This document shows, in pieces, positions 16,868 to 25,104 of a stretch of 64,000 nt of DNA. This DNA comes from JAEYKI01 sp036679405. Lineage in GTDB: Bacteria > Bacillota > Clostridia > Christensenellales > Christensenellaceae. Numbering within the stretch: the first letter of the stretch is position 1; each line of letters begins with the position of its first letter. A program made the position numbers and the translations under genes. A model generated the notes under the pieces. That model worked only from the letters and a program-made list of their open reading frames with translations, ran no database searches and was not told where the DNA came from. Where the stretch lies: assembly GCA_036679405.1 (NCBI GenBank), contig JAVBVZ010000012.1, positions 1 through 64,000 of the forward strand, given 5' to 3'.

Positions 16868-17782
16868 TCATTTGAGGCGGATATCCACGCCTTCAAATAC
16901 CAGCTGGCCGGACAGGGCGGCAAACCGCAGCCGGGAATATACGCGCTCTCCGTAGCGCGCGGCAATGTTGTCCGTGGTCAGGTTGGAAGCGATCACGGTA
17001 TTTTTTTTGCCGTCTATGCGTTTGTTTAACAGATCAAGGAAATATTCTTTGGTCACGTTTTGGGTGGCGGGCTCCACGCCCAGGTCGTCTATTAAAAGCA
17101 GCGAGCAGTTCCTAAGAAAAGAGAGCTCTACGTCGTGCCCCAGGCGGTGCCGGTGGAACGCGGAAAAAAGTTCCCCCGCGCCGATCAGCATGACGTCTTC
17201 GCCCCGCGCGTACACCGCTTTTGCAATGCTGCGCAAAATAAACGTTTTTCCAAGGCCGGTCGAACCGGTTAAAAGCAGGTTCAAGGTTTGCGTATGCGGA
17301 AAGCTTTCCGCATATTTTTTTGCGTAGTTTTCAAGCGCAATGTATTTTTCCCGCTGGGTCGCGCCGTTTTTGCAGGCAAACGTGTCTGAAAATTTTGAAC
17401 GGTCGGATACGTCGAAGCTCTCGGAGAGGGATTCGATATCAAAAGCGCCGTAGGCTTCCCGGTATATCCTGTCCCGCAGGCAGGCGCAGAAACGGCCGTC
17501 CACAAATCCGCTGTCCCCGCATTTATCGCAGGTGTAGGCGGCGGGAAGGCTGCCGGCGATTTCCTTTTCCTGCCGGCCGATCTCTTCAAGTTCACGCATC
17601 ACGCCTGCGGTCTGCTCGTCGCTTAGCGATTCGGCAATGATTTTTTTAAGCAGTTTTTTTTTGCGTTCGCGAAGAGAGCGCATGCCCGGAAGGGCGTCGG
17701 TTTTCTGCTGGGAAGTATACGCCTGGTTGATGCGGTCGCGGCGGTAGTTTGCAATGACCTCCGCAACCGAGATGTTATTCAT
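16868..17782 (-). CDS. DnaI/DnaC-like helicase loader ATPase
   Basis: 304 residues. An N-terminal helical part (1-75) with coiled-coil character is followed by a zinc-finger-like block CDKCGDSGFVDGRFCACL (about 84-101) and an AAA+ domain with Walker A GSTGLGKT and Walker B LLIDDLG. This is the DnaI architecture (helicase-binding zinc domain plus ATPase). The start MNNISVAEVIANYRR overlaps the DnaD-like gene by 8 bases, linking the two as loader proteins for the replicative helicase. IstB-type transposition helpers share the ATPase, but the zinc module and context favour DnaI. Confidence 0.88.
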   Translation of the reverse strand: MNNISVAEVIANYRRDRINQAYTSQQKTDALPGMRSLRERKKKLLKKIIAESLSDEQTAGVMRELEEIGRQEKEIAGSLPAAYTCDKCGDSGFVDGRFCACLRDRIYREAYGAFDIESLSESFDVSDRSKFSDTFACKNGATQREKYIALENYAKKYAESFPHTQTLNLLLTGSTGLGKTFILRSIAKAVYARGEDVMLIGAGELFSAFHRHRLGHDVELSFLRNCSLLLIDDLGVEPATQNVTKEYFLDLLNKRIDGKKNTVIASNLTTDNIAARYGERVYSRLRFAALSGQLVFEGVDIRLK

Positions 17783-19223
17783 AAAAACCCTCCAGAATGC
17801 TGTCTGAATCCAGGCGGTCTTTCTCAAAATGGTCTTTGGAATAGCTGCGCTGCTCGTAGTCGGCCTCGGCTGCGGCTTTTTTGCTTTGGATGGAAAGGTT
17901 TTGCTTTTGCGCCTTGGCCAGCGTGTTTACGCCGCCCTGGGCCCAGTTTTGCAAAATGCGGCTCATATAGGCCAGCGGATTTTGGGTGATGGAACTGATA
18001 TCCGCCGCAAAAAGCAGAACGTCGTGCGGGAGCTTTTGCTCTTTTGTCCATTTTATATAGTTTTTGCGGTCGGCTTCGGTCACGGTTTTGCTGATACCCG
18101 CGCATTCAAACACCTGCTGCATTTTTTTGTCTATCTGGTTCTGGCTGCGGATGTGTTTTAAGATATCCTCTTTTTCGGTGATCTCTGCTTTTTTCCATTC
18201 GCGCAGCAGCGCGTCCGCCTTTTTGACCGAACGGCCCATGTTGGCCGCCGTCTGCTCGCACGCAAGCAGGATGCATTCGTGCGTGAAGCCCATCTCCTGC
18301 CAGGCGGGATACAGGTTTTCCAGTTCGGGCGTGATGCGCTTGCGCGTATATTTTAGCGCCTCCAGTACGGAAAGCAGCTGTTCGTTCAGCGTTTTTTGGT
18401 TGCGCTTGCAGGCGTCGATGCCGGTGGAGGTGGTGACGCCGCGCTCATAGTAAGACTTTAAAATGGCGTCCAAATATTTCATGCTGGGTTTGAGAGAAGC
18501 GGTGGTGTCGCTCATGGCCAAAAGCACCGCGTCCTGCGTAAAGCCCCATTCGCGCGTCCATTTTTCATAAAGCGCCAGTTCGTCCGCCGTGGGAAGGCGG
18601 GAAGTGCCCGCGTCCAGCCGCCGGATCACCTGCAGCGCGCCGCTGGAAGCGGCCGTATAAGCGCCGATTTTCTGCTGTGCCTTGTCGGGCGTGTCCACGC
18701 CCGCGTCCGCCCAGCTCATGGCAACTTTATCAAGGTAGGCCACCGAGACGTTTTTGCCCCGCACAGACCCGCTGCTCACATGGCGGACCAAAAGAAGGAC
18801 AACGTCGTGCGGCAGGCCGTAGACGGTTGTAAAATCCAAAATGGTTTTGATTTCGTTGGTAGTCAGGCTGCGGTTTACAATGCTTTGCAGCTCGGAAATA
18901 TAGTTTTGGTGCGGATAAAGCTTTTGTACAGGCCTTTGCGCAGGCGGGGCCGGGGACAAAAACTCACAGGTCACGGGATTTTGGCCGGAAATCAGAACAA
19001 GGCCTTTGCCCTGCCAGTATTCAAGCGCTTCTTCGATCTGAAGGTCGGTCAGATGGAGGGAACGGCTGATGCTCTGCACTGAAATCTCCGTGCCCACCGA
19101 AGAAGACAAAAGCCCGAAGAGATATACCTTGATATAGTCGCCCGGCGCAGAAGGCATATAATTTTCGATAAACTCAATTGAAACCGGCAAAAATTTTCCG
19201 CCGGCCGACGTGAATTTGTACAT
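17775..19223 (-). CDS. DnaD-like replication initiation protein with four tandem DnaD repeats
   Basis: 482 residues. The N-terminal winged-helix part (about 1-85) resembles DnaD/DnaB initiators. Then come four copies of a 65-75 residue unit with the pattern h-P/T-x-D/E-x-h-L-L...YLD-x-h...GV: YGLPHDVVLLLV (about 135), WGFTQDAVLLAM (226), MGFTHECILLAC (311) and QKLPHDVLLFAA (396). Known DnaD has one such domain and DnaB two. ATG at 19223 is chosen as AAGGGA lies five bases upstream, while an ATG two codons earlier abuts that site. Likely acts with the DnaI-like loader that overlaps it. Confidence 0.85.
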   Translation of the reverse strand: MYKFTSAGGKFLPVSIEFIENYMPSAPGDYIKVYLFGLLSSSVGTEISVQSISRSLHLTDLQIEEALEYWQGKGLVLISGQNPVTCEFLSPAPPAQRPVQKLYPHQNYISELQSIVNRSLTTNEIKTILDFTTVYGLPHDVVLLLVRHVSSGSVRGKNVSVAYLDKVAMSWADAGVDTPDKAQQKIGAYTAASSGALQVIRRLDAGTSRLPTADELALYEKWTREWGFTQDAVLLAMSDTTASLKPSMKYLDAILKSYYERGVTTSTGIDACKRNQKTLNEQLLSVLEALKYTRKRITPELENLYPAWQEMGFTHECILLACEQTAANMGRSVKKADALLREWKKAEITEKEDILKHIRSQNQIDKKMQQVFECAGISKTVTEADRKNYIKWTKEQKLPHDVLLFAADISSITQNPLAYMSRILQNWAQGGVNTLAKAQKQNLSIQSKKAAAEADYEQRSYSKDHFEKDRLDSDSILEGFYE

Positions 19224-19260
19224 AAGCATCCCTTGTTTTTTTTAAGCGCGTTTCCCTTGT

Positions 19261-20148
19261 TTATTTATACATTTTGCAAAATTCAACAACCGCTTCATTC
19301 AGCCTGTCCGCTTTTTCTTCCTGCACCAGATAATTGCAGTTGCGAACGGCAAAGGTTTTAAGGCCGCGGATGGGGAAACCGGCCAGCCCGTCTACAAGGG
19401 GCGGGGTCATTTTGTCGTCCATCCCGCGGATCACCAGCGTGGGGCTGGCGATGTCCAGGATCTTTTCGGTGATCTCATGGTCGTTATAATTTTGCGCGTA
19501 TAATTTGATGATCATTTTAAATTCCTTGTCGCCAAACGGAAGGAACGTTTCTTCCAGCACCTCGTCCGTTAAAATGGTGCGGTCAAAATACAGGGAGGAA
19601 AGTTCTTTGGAAAACGACTGTTTGGTGAACAGAAGTTTGGAAGTCATGGATACAAACGGGAAATAGGGGGGGTATTTCTGGGCCGACGAATGGATGGCCG
19701 GAGAAATAAACATAAGGTTTCCCGCGCGCGCCGCGTTGTGCAGCGCAAAATCCAGTACATAGGCGGCGCTTTCCCCAAACACGCAGAAGTGCGCTTTTGC
19801 AATCTTGAGGGAATTCATAAAGGCTTCAATGCAAAGCGCGATCTCCTCTACGCTGTAACTGATGTGCGGTTTGCCCGAAAACCCGTGGCCGGGCAGGTCT
19901 ACGGCGTAGACCGTAAAATGCTCGGAAAGCGCTTCTATATTGCTGCGGAAGGTATACAGGCTCTGCCCTATACCGTGGATCAGAATAAGCGGATCTCCGG
20001 CGCCGGTTTTAATGTAATGGATGGAGGTTTCAACCTCTTCGATTTCTTCTTTGCCGCGGATGTCCACGTATGTGTCGAACTCTATTTTGGTAAATTCTCC
20101 AATATGCGCCCTGTTGACAAAACTTTTATGTCCTGATGTTTCAAACAT
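19261..20148 (-). CDS. Alpha/beta-hydrolase fold protein, catalytic His apparently replaced
   Basis: 295 residues. It has the oxyanion region LILIHGIGQS (54-63), GHGFSGKP (87-94), nucleophile elbow FGESAA (Ser127) and acid region RGMDDKM (Asp244/245). Where the family normally has GH followed by E and the last helix, this protein reads NCNYLVQEEKAD (Asn272 in the His place). It may be inactive or use another residue. An AGGAG-type site precedes the ATG. It lies between dapF and the dnaD-like gene on the same strand. Substrate unknown. Confidence 0.75.
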   Translation of the reverse strand: MFETSGHKSFVNRAHIGEFTKIEFDTYVDIRGKEEIEEVETSIHYIKTGAGDPLILIHGIGQSLYTFRSNIEALSEHFTVYAVDLPGHGFSGKPHISYSVEEIALCIEAFMNSLKIAKAHFCVFGESAAYVLDFALHNAARAGNLMFISPAIHSSAQKYPPYFPFVSMTSKLLFTKQSFSKELSSLYFDRTILTDEVLEETFLPFGDKEFKMIIKLYAQNYNDHEITEKILDIASPTLVIRGMDDKMTPPLVDGLAGFPIRGLKTFAVRNCNYLVQEEKADRLNEAVVEFCKMYK

Positions 20149-20204
20149 TTTTTTGCTTCTCCTGGTTATGTTTATGATTAATGTACGCAGCGGGCAGGAG
20201 GCCG

Positions 20205-21041
20205 TTAAAGGCCGTCCGGCGCCGCCGTACCTGAAAATACATATTCGGCCGGTCCGGTCATGAAGACCCGACCGGTGTCTTTATATTCTATCACAAGTTT
20301 TCCGGTTTGGGTAAAAACATTTACTTTTTTTTGCGTGAAGCCCTTCAGGGAAGAGACCACCGCCGTTGCGCAGGCGCCGGTGCCGCATGCGAGCGTCAGG
20401 CCCGCGCCTCTTTCCCAGGTGGTGATGCGGATTGAATCGGGGGAAAGGACGCGCGCAAAGTTTACGTTTGTCTTTTTGGGGAAGGCCGGATGCGTCTCAA
20501 TAGCGGGGCCGAACGCGGTGGGATCAAGCCCGTCATCCTCTTCGGTAAAAACCACCGTATGGGGAACGCCCATCAGCACCGTGGAAAGTTTGATTTCGCG
20601 CCCAAGAACGGAAATGCGGTTTGACATTGCGGGCAGAGGGGCGTCTACGGGGATCTGTTCGTTTTCAAAAACGGGCAGCCCCATGTCGACCTTAACGCCG
20701 GTGACACGTTCGCCGGCCATTTCAAGCTGCGGGCGCATGATCCCGGCCAGCGTACTGACCGTTAGCTCTTTTTTGTCTGTGATCTTCCGGTCGTAGACAA
20801 AGCGCGCAAAACAGCGGATCCCGTTGCCGCACATTTCCGCCTCGCTTCCGTCCGCGTTGAAGATACGCATGCGGATATCGGCATCCAGGGCGGGTGCGAC
20901 AATGATAAGCCCGTCCGCGCCCACGTTTACGCGGCGTGCGCAAAGACGGCGGGCCAGGGCGGGCAGGTCGAAGCCTTCTGTTTCGCTTTGGGTGGTTATA
21001 ATAAAGTCGTTTCCAAGTCCGTGCATCTTGGTGATTTCCAT
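20205..21041 (-). CDS. dapF: Diaminopimelate epimerase
   Basis: 278 residues. Interconverts LL- and meso-diaminopimelate for lysine and peptidoglycan. Both catalytic cysteines are visible: AEMCGNGIRC near residue 74 and LACGTGACAT near residue 221. The N-terminus ITKMHGLGNDFI is classical. First gene of a leftward group (dapF, hydrolase-like, dnaD-like, dnaI-like) behind the extended -10 at 21075. Presence of meso-DAP synthesis fits a Gram-positive with DAP-type wall. Confidence 0.97.
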   Translation of the reverse strand: MEITKMHGLGNDFIITTQSETEGFDLPALARRLCARRVNVGADGLIIVAPALDADIRMRIFNADGSEAEMCGNGIRCFARFVYDRKITDKKELTVSTLAGIMRPQLEMAGERVTGVKVDMGLPVFENEQIPVDAPLPAMSNRISVLGREIKLSTVLMGVPHTVVFTEEDDGLDPTAFGPAIETHPAFPKKTNVNFARVLSPDSIRITTWERGAGLTLACGTGACATAVVSSLKGFTQKKVNVFTQTGKLVIEYKDTGRVFMTGPAEYVFSGTAAPDGL

Positions 21042-21074
21042 AGCAGATCATACCCTCTTTTTTTGGTGGCTTTT

Positions 21075-21083
21075 ATTATATCA
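21075..21083 (-). promoter_or_regulatory. Extended -10 element upstream of dapF
   Basis: Minus strand TGATATAAT (TG-N-TATAAT), about 35 bases before the dapF ATG. No good -35 was found at 17 bases, as is common for extended -10 promoters. Confidence 0.55.
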
Positions 21084-21269
21084 AATAAATCCGCCTCCGT
21101 AAAGCAGGCGGCAGGCCGGAAAAAATTGCTGAAACCCGCCCCCGCGCAATGCGGGGCCCTTTTTTGCGCGCAATGGCAAAAGCGGCGCAAAATCGGGAGA
21201 ATTTGGCCGCGGCCGCGCCGTCTTTTTAAAAAGCCTGCGCTTTTGCCGGCGCGGATAAAAATCCCGCGA
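21084..21269. other. Intergenic spacer with no recognised gene
   Basis: Between the divergent dapF and DUF5711-like promoters. It holds a small GC hairpin (CCCGC GCAAT GCGGG, about 21141-21156) followed by TTTTTT, possibly a stray terminator. No open frame here has a credible ribosome binding site. Confidence 0.4.
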
Positions 21270-21298
21270 TTGATTTTACAGGCGGTATTATATATAAT
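21270..21298 (+). promoter_or_regulatory. Promoter of the DUF5711-like/CvpA-like pair
   Basis: TTGATT, 17-base spacer, TATAAT, 48 bases before the ATG at 21347. Confidence 0.7.
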
Positions 21299-21346
21299 AT
21301 GTTGAGATGCAGGAAAAAACAGCCTGATTTTCTCATGGGGGAAGTT

Positions 21347-22462
21347 ATGTATTATGTAAAGTCAAGAAGAAAAGTGGCCAGAAAACGGCTGGCGATCATA
21401 CTCGCATGCGTGGTCGCGGCGGCCGGAGCACTGGCCGTATATTTTTTCTTTTTTTCAGATAACCGTATCAATAAACCGCCGCTGCAGGAACTGGAAGTAA
21501 AATTACCAGAAAATGTAATTGCGAACCAGGACGGGCTTTTGTATAAAAGAGCGGACAACCTTGTTTATATGGATTTTAAGGGAGAGACGGTATGGACCCT
21601 TCCGGTAGACGCCGCGCAGGATGCGTTTACCGCATCCGAGTCCATGATCGCCTCTTTCGGCGAAAAGGACGCGCAGTTTTTGACCTTTGACAAAGAGCAG
21701 CTTTTTACCGTTTCTTTGGACCAGGAGATCAGCGCCGTGCGGTGCGGGACCAATATGGCGGGCATCCTGACCACCGACCAGGATGAAAGCGGGCATAACC
21801 TTTCATATATATATATATACGACCTTGCGGGCAATAACGTGGGGCAGATAGACATGAACGAAAAACAGATCATAGATTTCGGGATATACGGCGATTCGGA
21901 TATGCTCTGGACCCTTTCGCTGGACACTTCCGGCGTGGTGCCTACCACGTATATCCTGACCTTCAAGATGGACGGGACCATGACCAACAGCATAGAGGTG
22001 AACACCCAGATCGTTGAAAAGGTTTATGTGACGAGCGATTCCATATATGCGTCGGGCACGAACAGCCTGGTCGACTATTCCTATTTCGGCGAGCAGCAGG
22101 ACGATACGCTTATTTATGGCTGGCAGCCTTACGATGTCAGCATCAGCGGCTCCGACATCAAGATGTTGTATAAGACCCGCGCGGAAGAAGAAGATATAGA
22201 TACCATCAGCTCTGCAAAGCTGTTGGACGCATCCCTTTCCGAAGTGATGATCTATTTTCCGCGGGAGATCTTTTCCGCTATGATCACCCAGAATGGGATC
22301 TATGCATTTGCAAACGATAAGATTTACATATATAATAATCAGACGGGCGAGGTTCAAAAGGAGATCGAACTGGATTTCCCCATTACGCAGGCCAAAAAGA
22401 TAAGCGACGGATATGCGGTGATCTGGGATGAGACTTCGTCATATCTGTATGCCCTCAGCTAA
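21347..22462 (+). CDS. Membrane-anchored extracellular protein, DUF5711-like
   Basis: 371 residues. After a basic N-terminus (YYVKSRRKVARKR) there is one membrane segment (about 16-38), then an all-beta extracellular part with repeated short strands of the kind seen in beta-propellers (for example SIYASGT, GIYAFANDKIYIYNNQTGEV). This matches the uncharacterised DUF5711 family of Clostridia. ATG at 21347 is preceded by GGGGGAAGTT. Codons for YIYIY near 21805 contain a 13-base AT dinucleotide run. It is followed 18 bases later by the CvpA-like gene. Function unknown; a surface-signal or wall role is only a guess. Confidence 0.65.
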   Translation: MYYVKSRRKVARKRLAIILACVVAAAGALAVYFFFFSDNRINKPPLQELEVKLPENVIANQDGLLYKRADNLVYMDFKGETVWTLPVDAAQDAFTASESMIASFGEKDAQFLTFDKEQLFTVSLDQEISAVRCGTNMAGILTTDQDESGHNLSYIYIYDLAGNNVGQIDMNEKQIIDFGIYGDSDMLWTLSLDTSGVVPTTYILTFKMDGTMTNSIEVNTQIVEKVYVTSDSIYASGTNSLVDYSYFGEQQDDTLIYGWQPYDVSISGSDIKMLYKTRAEEEDIDTISSAKLLDASLSEVMIYFPREIFSAMITQNGIYAFANDKIYIYNNQTGEVQKEIELDFPITQAKKISDGYAVIWDETSSYLYALS

Positions 22463-22480
22463 AGGGCGGCAGGAGGAAAT

Positions 22481-23191
22481 ATGTCACTGGTAATCATCAA
22501 CTATATACTGTTGTTTTTGATCGCAATCTATGTGATGCAGGGTGTATACAAAGGCTTTTTGATGTCCCTTTATTCAACGGGCGGCATGGCCGCTTCCTGG
22601 ATAGTGGCCGCAGGCGTAACGCCGCTTTTGTCCGCACAGATTGCAAAAGGCTCTACGTACACGTTTTTGCTGTATATGACCGATGTTTCGGATAAGGTTT
22701 CCACCGTTGAACTGGCGCGTACTTCGGTCGACAGCTTGTCGGCCGCGCAGATCAAGGATGTGGTGGACTATGCAAATCTGCCTACGCCTTTTGGCGAGGC
22801 CCTTTCCAGCAACATGACCAACCTTTCCTTTGCGCAGCAGGGGTACGCGACGGTGGCGGACTACCTGAACCTGACCGTTGCAAATGTCACCGTCAACATT
22901 ATTTCTTTTCTGATCATCTATATTTTGTGCAGGGTGTTCATTTCGCTGATTTTAGGATCCATGTATTTTGCTTCGCCTTTTCAGGCGCTGCGCAAATACG
23001 ACGGCCTGATCGGCGGGATACTGGGCGGCGTCCGCGGGTTCTTTGCCATGTTTGCGCTGGCCATGATTCTTCCGGTGGTTATTTTATTGGTCTCGGCGCC
23101 CGAGCTTACCCAGTATTTAAACGAATCCACATTGCTGATGTTCTTTTACAAAACAAACTTCCTATACGGCCTGATCTCCGGCGTGGTCTAG
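22481..23191 (+). CDS. CvpA-like integral membrane protein
   Basis: 236 residues with four or more membrane segments (about 2-22, 30-50, 135-160, 178-205). The start IINYILLFLIAIYVMQGVYKGFLMSLYSTGG and the later GLIGGILGGVRGFFAMFAL match the CvpA/colicin V production family plan. AGGAGGAAAT precedes the ATG. CvpA proteins are often found near chromosome-partition or mutS2 genes, and their role is poorly defined (envelope homeostasis). The first parS site begins one base after its stop codon. Confidence 0.7.
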   Translation: MSLVIINYILLFLIAIYVMQGVYKGFLMSLYSTGGMAASWIVAAGVTPLLSAQIAKGSTYTFLLYMTDVSDKVSTVELARTSVDSLSAAQIKDVVDYANLPTPFGEALSSNMTNLSFAQQGYATVADYLNLTVANVTVNIISFLIIYILCRVFISLILGSMYFASPFQALRKYDGLIGGILGGVRGFFAMFALAMILPVVILLVSAPELTQYLNESTLLMFFYKTNFLYGLISGVV

Positions 23192-23192
23192 T

Positions 23193-23208
23193 TGTTTCAC
23201 GTGAAACA
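23193..23208. promoter_or_regulatory. parS site 1
   Basis: Perfect 16-base parS, TGTTTCACGTGAAACA, extended to an 18-base palindrome by T/A on each side. It is the ParB nucleation site, next to parB-parA and about 13 kb from dnaA, as expected for an origin-proximal parS. Confidence 0.97.
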
Positions 23209-23234
23209 ATGCGCGCCGGCCTTTATAGTAAACA

Positions 23235-23266
23235 AAAGGATGTTTCACGTGAAACATCCTTTTTTA
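23235..23266. promoter_or_regulatory. parS site 2, embedded in a terminator hairpin
   Basis: A second perfect TGTTTCACGTGAAACA at 23241-23256. Here the palindrome is extended by AAAAGGA on the left and TCCTTTT on the right and followed by TTTTTT, so the RNA forms a long uninterrupted stem with a T tail in both directions. It therefore can serve as ParB site in DNA and as terminator between the CvpA-like gene and the convergent parB. Confidence 0.9.
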
Positions 23267-23293
23267 TTTGTTCTTTTAAAAAAGCTTTTCGGC

Positions 23294-24133
23294 TTATTTG
23301 ATCAGATGGTCGTAAAGCGCCTGGAGCTGCTCTTTTGAATAGTATTCTATCACGATCTTCCCGGAGGCTTCCGTGCCCTTGAAGGAAACCTTTGTATCGA
23401 GGCGGCCTGAAAGCGCTTTTTGCGCGTCATTGAGCTCGGGCGTGCGCGGCGGGGCGGGGCGGGAACGGACTGCCGGCGCCGTCAGAAGGCGGCGGACATA
23501 TTCTTCCGTCTGCCGCACGGAAAACCCGCGCGTACAGGCAAGCTCGGCCGCGTCCGCGATAGCCGTTTCGTTTTCCAGGGGAAGCAGCGCGCGCGCATGT
23601 CCCGCGGAAAGCGCTCCTTCCTGTACCATTTTTTTAACGGAAGAAGGAAGGCCGATGAGCCGCGTTAAGTTTGCGATGGCGCTGCGGGATTTGCCGACGC
23701 GCCGGGAAACTTCCTCCTGCGTTAAGCTGTAGTTTTCCATAAGCGTTTTTAAGGCTTCGGCCTGCTCAATGGCGTTTAAGTCTTCGCGCTGGATGTTTTC
23801 TATAAGAGATATCTCAAGGATCTCATGGTCGGTCAAGTCTTTTGGGATAACGGGGAGTTTTTGAAGGCCGGCCAGCCGCGAAGCGCGGTAGCGGCGTTCC
23901 CCGGCGATAATGGTATAGCGCCCGCCGCTTTTTACCACCAACAGAGGCTGCATCACCCCGTGCGTACGGATGGACTGCGCAAGCTCTTCCAGTTTTTCCG
24001 GGTCAAAATTCTTTCTGGGCTGGCTGGGATCGGTATCCAGCAAAGAGATGTCCACTTCTAAAAAAGACTTGGCCGGCGCGGTGGCGGTGTCGCCCATCAG
24101 CGCGCCCAGGCCTTTTCCCAGTGCCTGTTTCAT
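23294..24133 (-). CDS. parB: Chromosome partitioning protein ParB (Spo0J)
   Basis: 279 residues. CTP-dependent DNA clamp loaded at parS, recruiting SMC and stimulating ParA. The N-terminal CTPase motifs are present (THGVMQPLLV, GERRYRA), followed by the ENIQREDLN block, the HTH (LTQEEVSRRVGKSRSAIANLTRL) and the C-terminal dimerisation domain after a Pro/Arg-rich linker. ATG at 24133 has GAGGAGGG ten bases upstream. It overlaps parA by ATGA. Both its binding sites lie just beyond its 3' end. Confidence 0.97.
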   Translation of the reverse strand: MKQALGKGLGALMGDTATAPAKSFLEVDISLLDTDPSQPRKNFDPEKLEELAQSIRTHGVMQPLLVVKSGGRYTIIAGERRYRASRLAGLQKLPVIPKDLTDHEILEISLIENIQREDLNAIEQAEALKTLMENYSLTQEEVSRRVGKSRSAIANLTRLIGLPSSVKKMVQEGALSAGHARALLPLENETAIADAAELACTRGFSVRQTEEYVRRLLTAPAVRSRPAPPRTPELNDAQKALSGRLDTKVSFKGTEASGKIVIEYYSKEQLQALYDHLIK

Positions 24134-24903
24134 AGGTCGCCCTCCTCGTTTGCGATGAATTCCCGTGCAAGATCCATATACGTGAGAGAACCGAGACACT
24201 TTTCATCGTAACGTATGATGGGCAGCCCGTAGCTGGGCGCTTCGCCCAGGCGGACATTGCGGGGGATCACGGTATTGTAAACTTTGTTTTTAAAATATTT
24301 TTTCACTTCTTCCACCACCTGGATCGCCAGGTTGGTCCGTCCGTCGAACATGGTGAGCACCACGCCCTGCACTTCCAGTGCGGGGTTTAAGTTCTGGCGG
24401 ACCAGCTTGATGGTATTCATAAGCTGGGATAATCCTTCGAGCGCGTAATATTCGCATTGAATGGGAACCAAGACTTTATTGGCGCAGGTGAGCGCGTTGA
24501 GCGTAATCAACCCAAGGGAGGGGGGGCAGTCCAAAAAAATATAGTCGTAGCTGTCCTGGATGGAAGCAAGCGCGTTTTTCAGCATTTGCTCGCGGGCCAT
24601 CATGCCCACCATTTCGATCTCCGCGCCAACCAGGTTGATGTCGGCCGGCATAATATGAAGGGTTTCCATCATTGTGGGAAGAACGGCGCTTTTTGCAGGC
24701 GCGCTTCCTACCAGCACGTCGTAACTGGAATGGATGATCGATTCGCCGTCCACGCCCAGGCCGCTGCTGGAATTCCCCTGCGGGTCAATGTCAATGAGCA
24801 GCACACGTTTGCCGATTTCGGCAACACAGGCGCTCAAATTAATGGCCGTGGTGGTTTTGCCGACGCCGCCTTTCTGGTTTGCTATCGCTATGGTTACTGC
24901 CAA
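24130..24903 (-). CDS. parA: Chromosome partitioning ATPase ParA (Soj)
   Basis: 257 residues. Deviant Walker A NQKGGVGKTTT, Walker A' DIDPQGN and Walker B FLDCPPSLG identify a ParA/Soj ATPase that positions ParB-parS complexes and, in B. subtilis, regulates DnaA. I chose the TTG at 24903, giving M-AVTIAIANQKGG, since AAAGGAG lies ten bases upstream. A GTG three codons earlier is only one base from that site. Promoter at 24931-24959. Confidence 0.97.
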   Translation of the reverse strand: MAVTIAIANQKGGVGKTTTAINLSACVAEIGKRVLLIDIDPQGNSSSGLGVDGESIIHSSYDVLVGSAPAKSAVLPTMMETLHIMPADINLVGAEIEMVGMMAREQMLKNALASIQDSYDYIFLDCPPSLGLITLNALTCANKVLVPIQCEYYALEGLSQLMNTIKLVRQNLNPALEVQGVVLTMFDGRTNLAIQVVEEVKKYFKNKVYNTVIPRNVRLGEAPSYGLPIIRYDEKCLGSLTYMDLAREFIANEEGDL

Positions 24904-24930
24904 AAATCTCACACTCCTTTGATACGATCT

Positions 24931-24959
24931 ATTATACTAGATAACAAAAAATATGAAAA
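24931..24959 (-). promoter_or_regulatory. Promoter of parA-parB
   Basis: Minus strand: TTTTCA, 17-base spacer, perfect TATAAT, about 28 bases before the parA start. Confidence 0.65.
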
Positions 24960-25054
24960 GGAAAAATGCAAACTTTACGGGCGCAAAACAAAGCGGCGCA
25001 AAATACATGGGGGCATGCGGCGGCCGGGCGGCATAAAAAAGCAGAAAAGCAAAG

Positions 25055-25076
25055 AAAAAAGCCGGCAGGCCGGCTC
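25055..25076 (-). terminator. Rho-independent terminator after the YugP-type gene
   Basis: Minus strand stem AGCCGGC / GCCGGCT with a two-base loop followed by TTTTT, 29 bases downstream of the stop at 25105. Confidence 0.75.
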
Positions 25077-25104
25077 TTTTAAAGCTTTTGGCAAAAAAAC
25101 TGCG

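Noticed and set aside
21804..21818. AT dinucleotide run inside the DUF5711-like gene as a phase-variation tract
   Set aside because: Only about 13 bases, in frame and encoding YIYIY; too short to argue for slippage switching.
24952..25035. 27-codon plus-strand frame between parA and the YugP-type gene
   Set aside because: No ribosome binding site, low-complexity composition, and it overlaps the parA promoter region.
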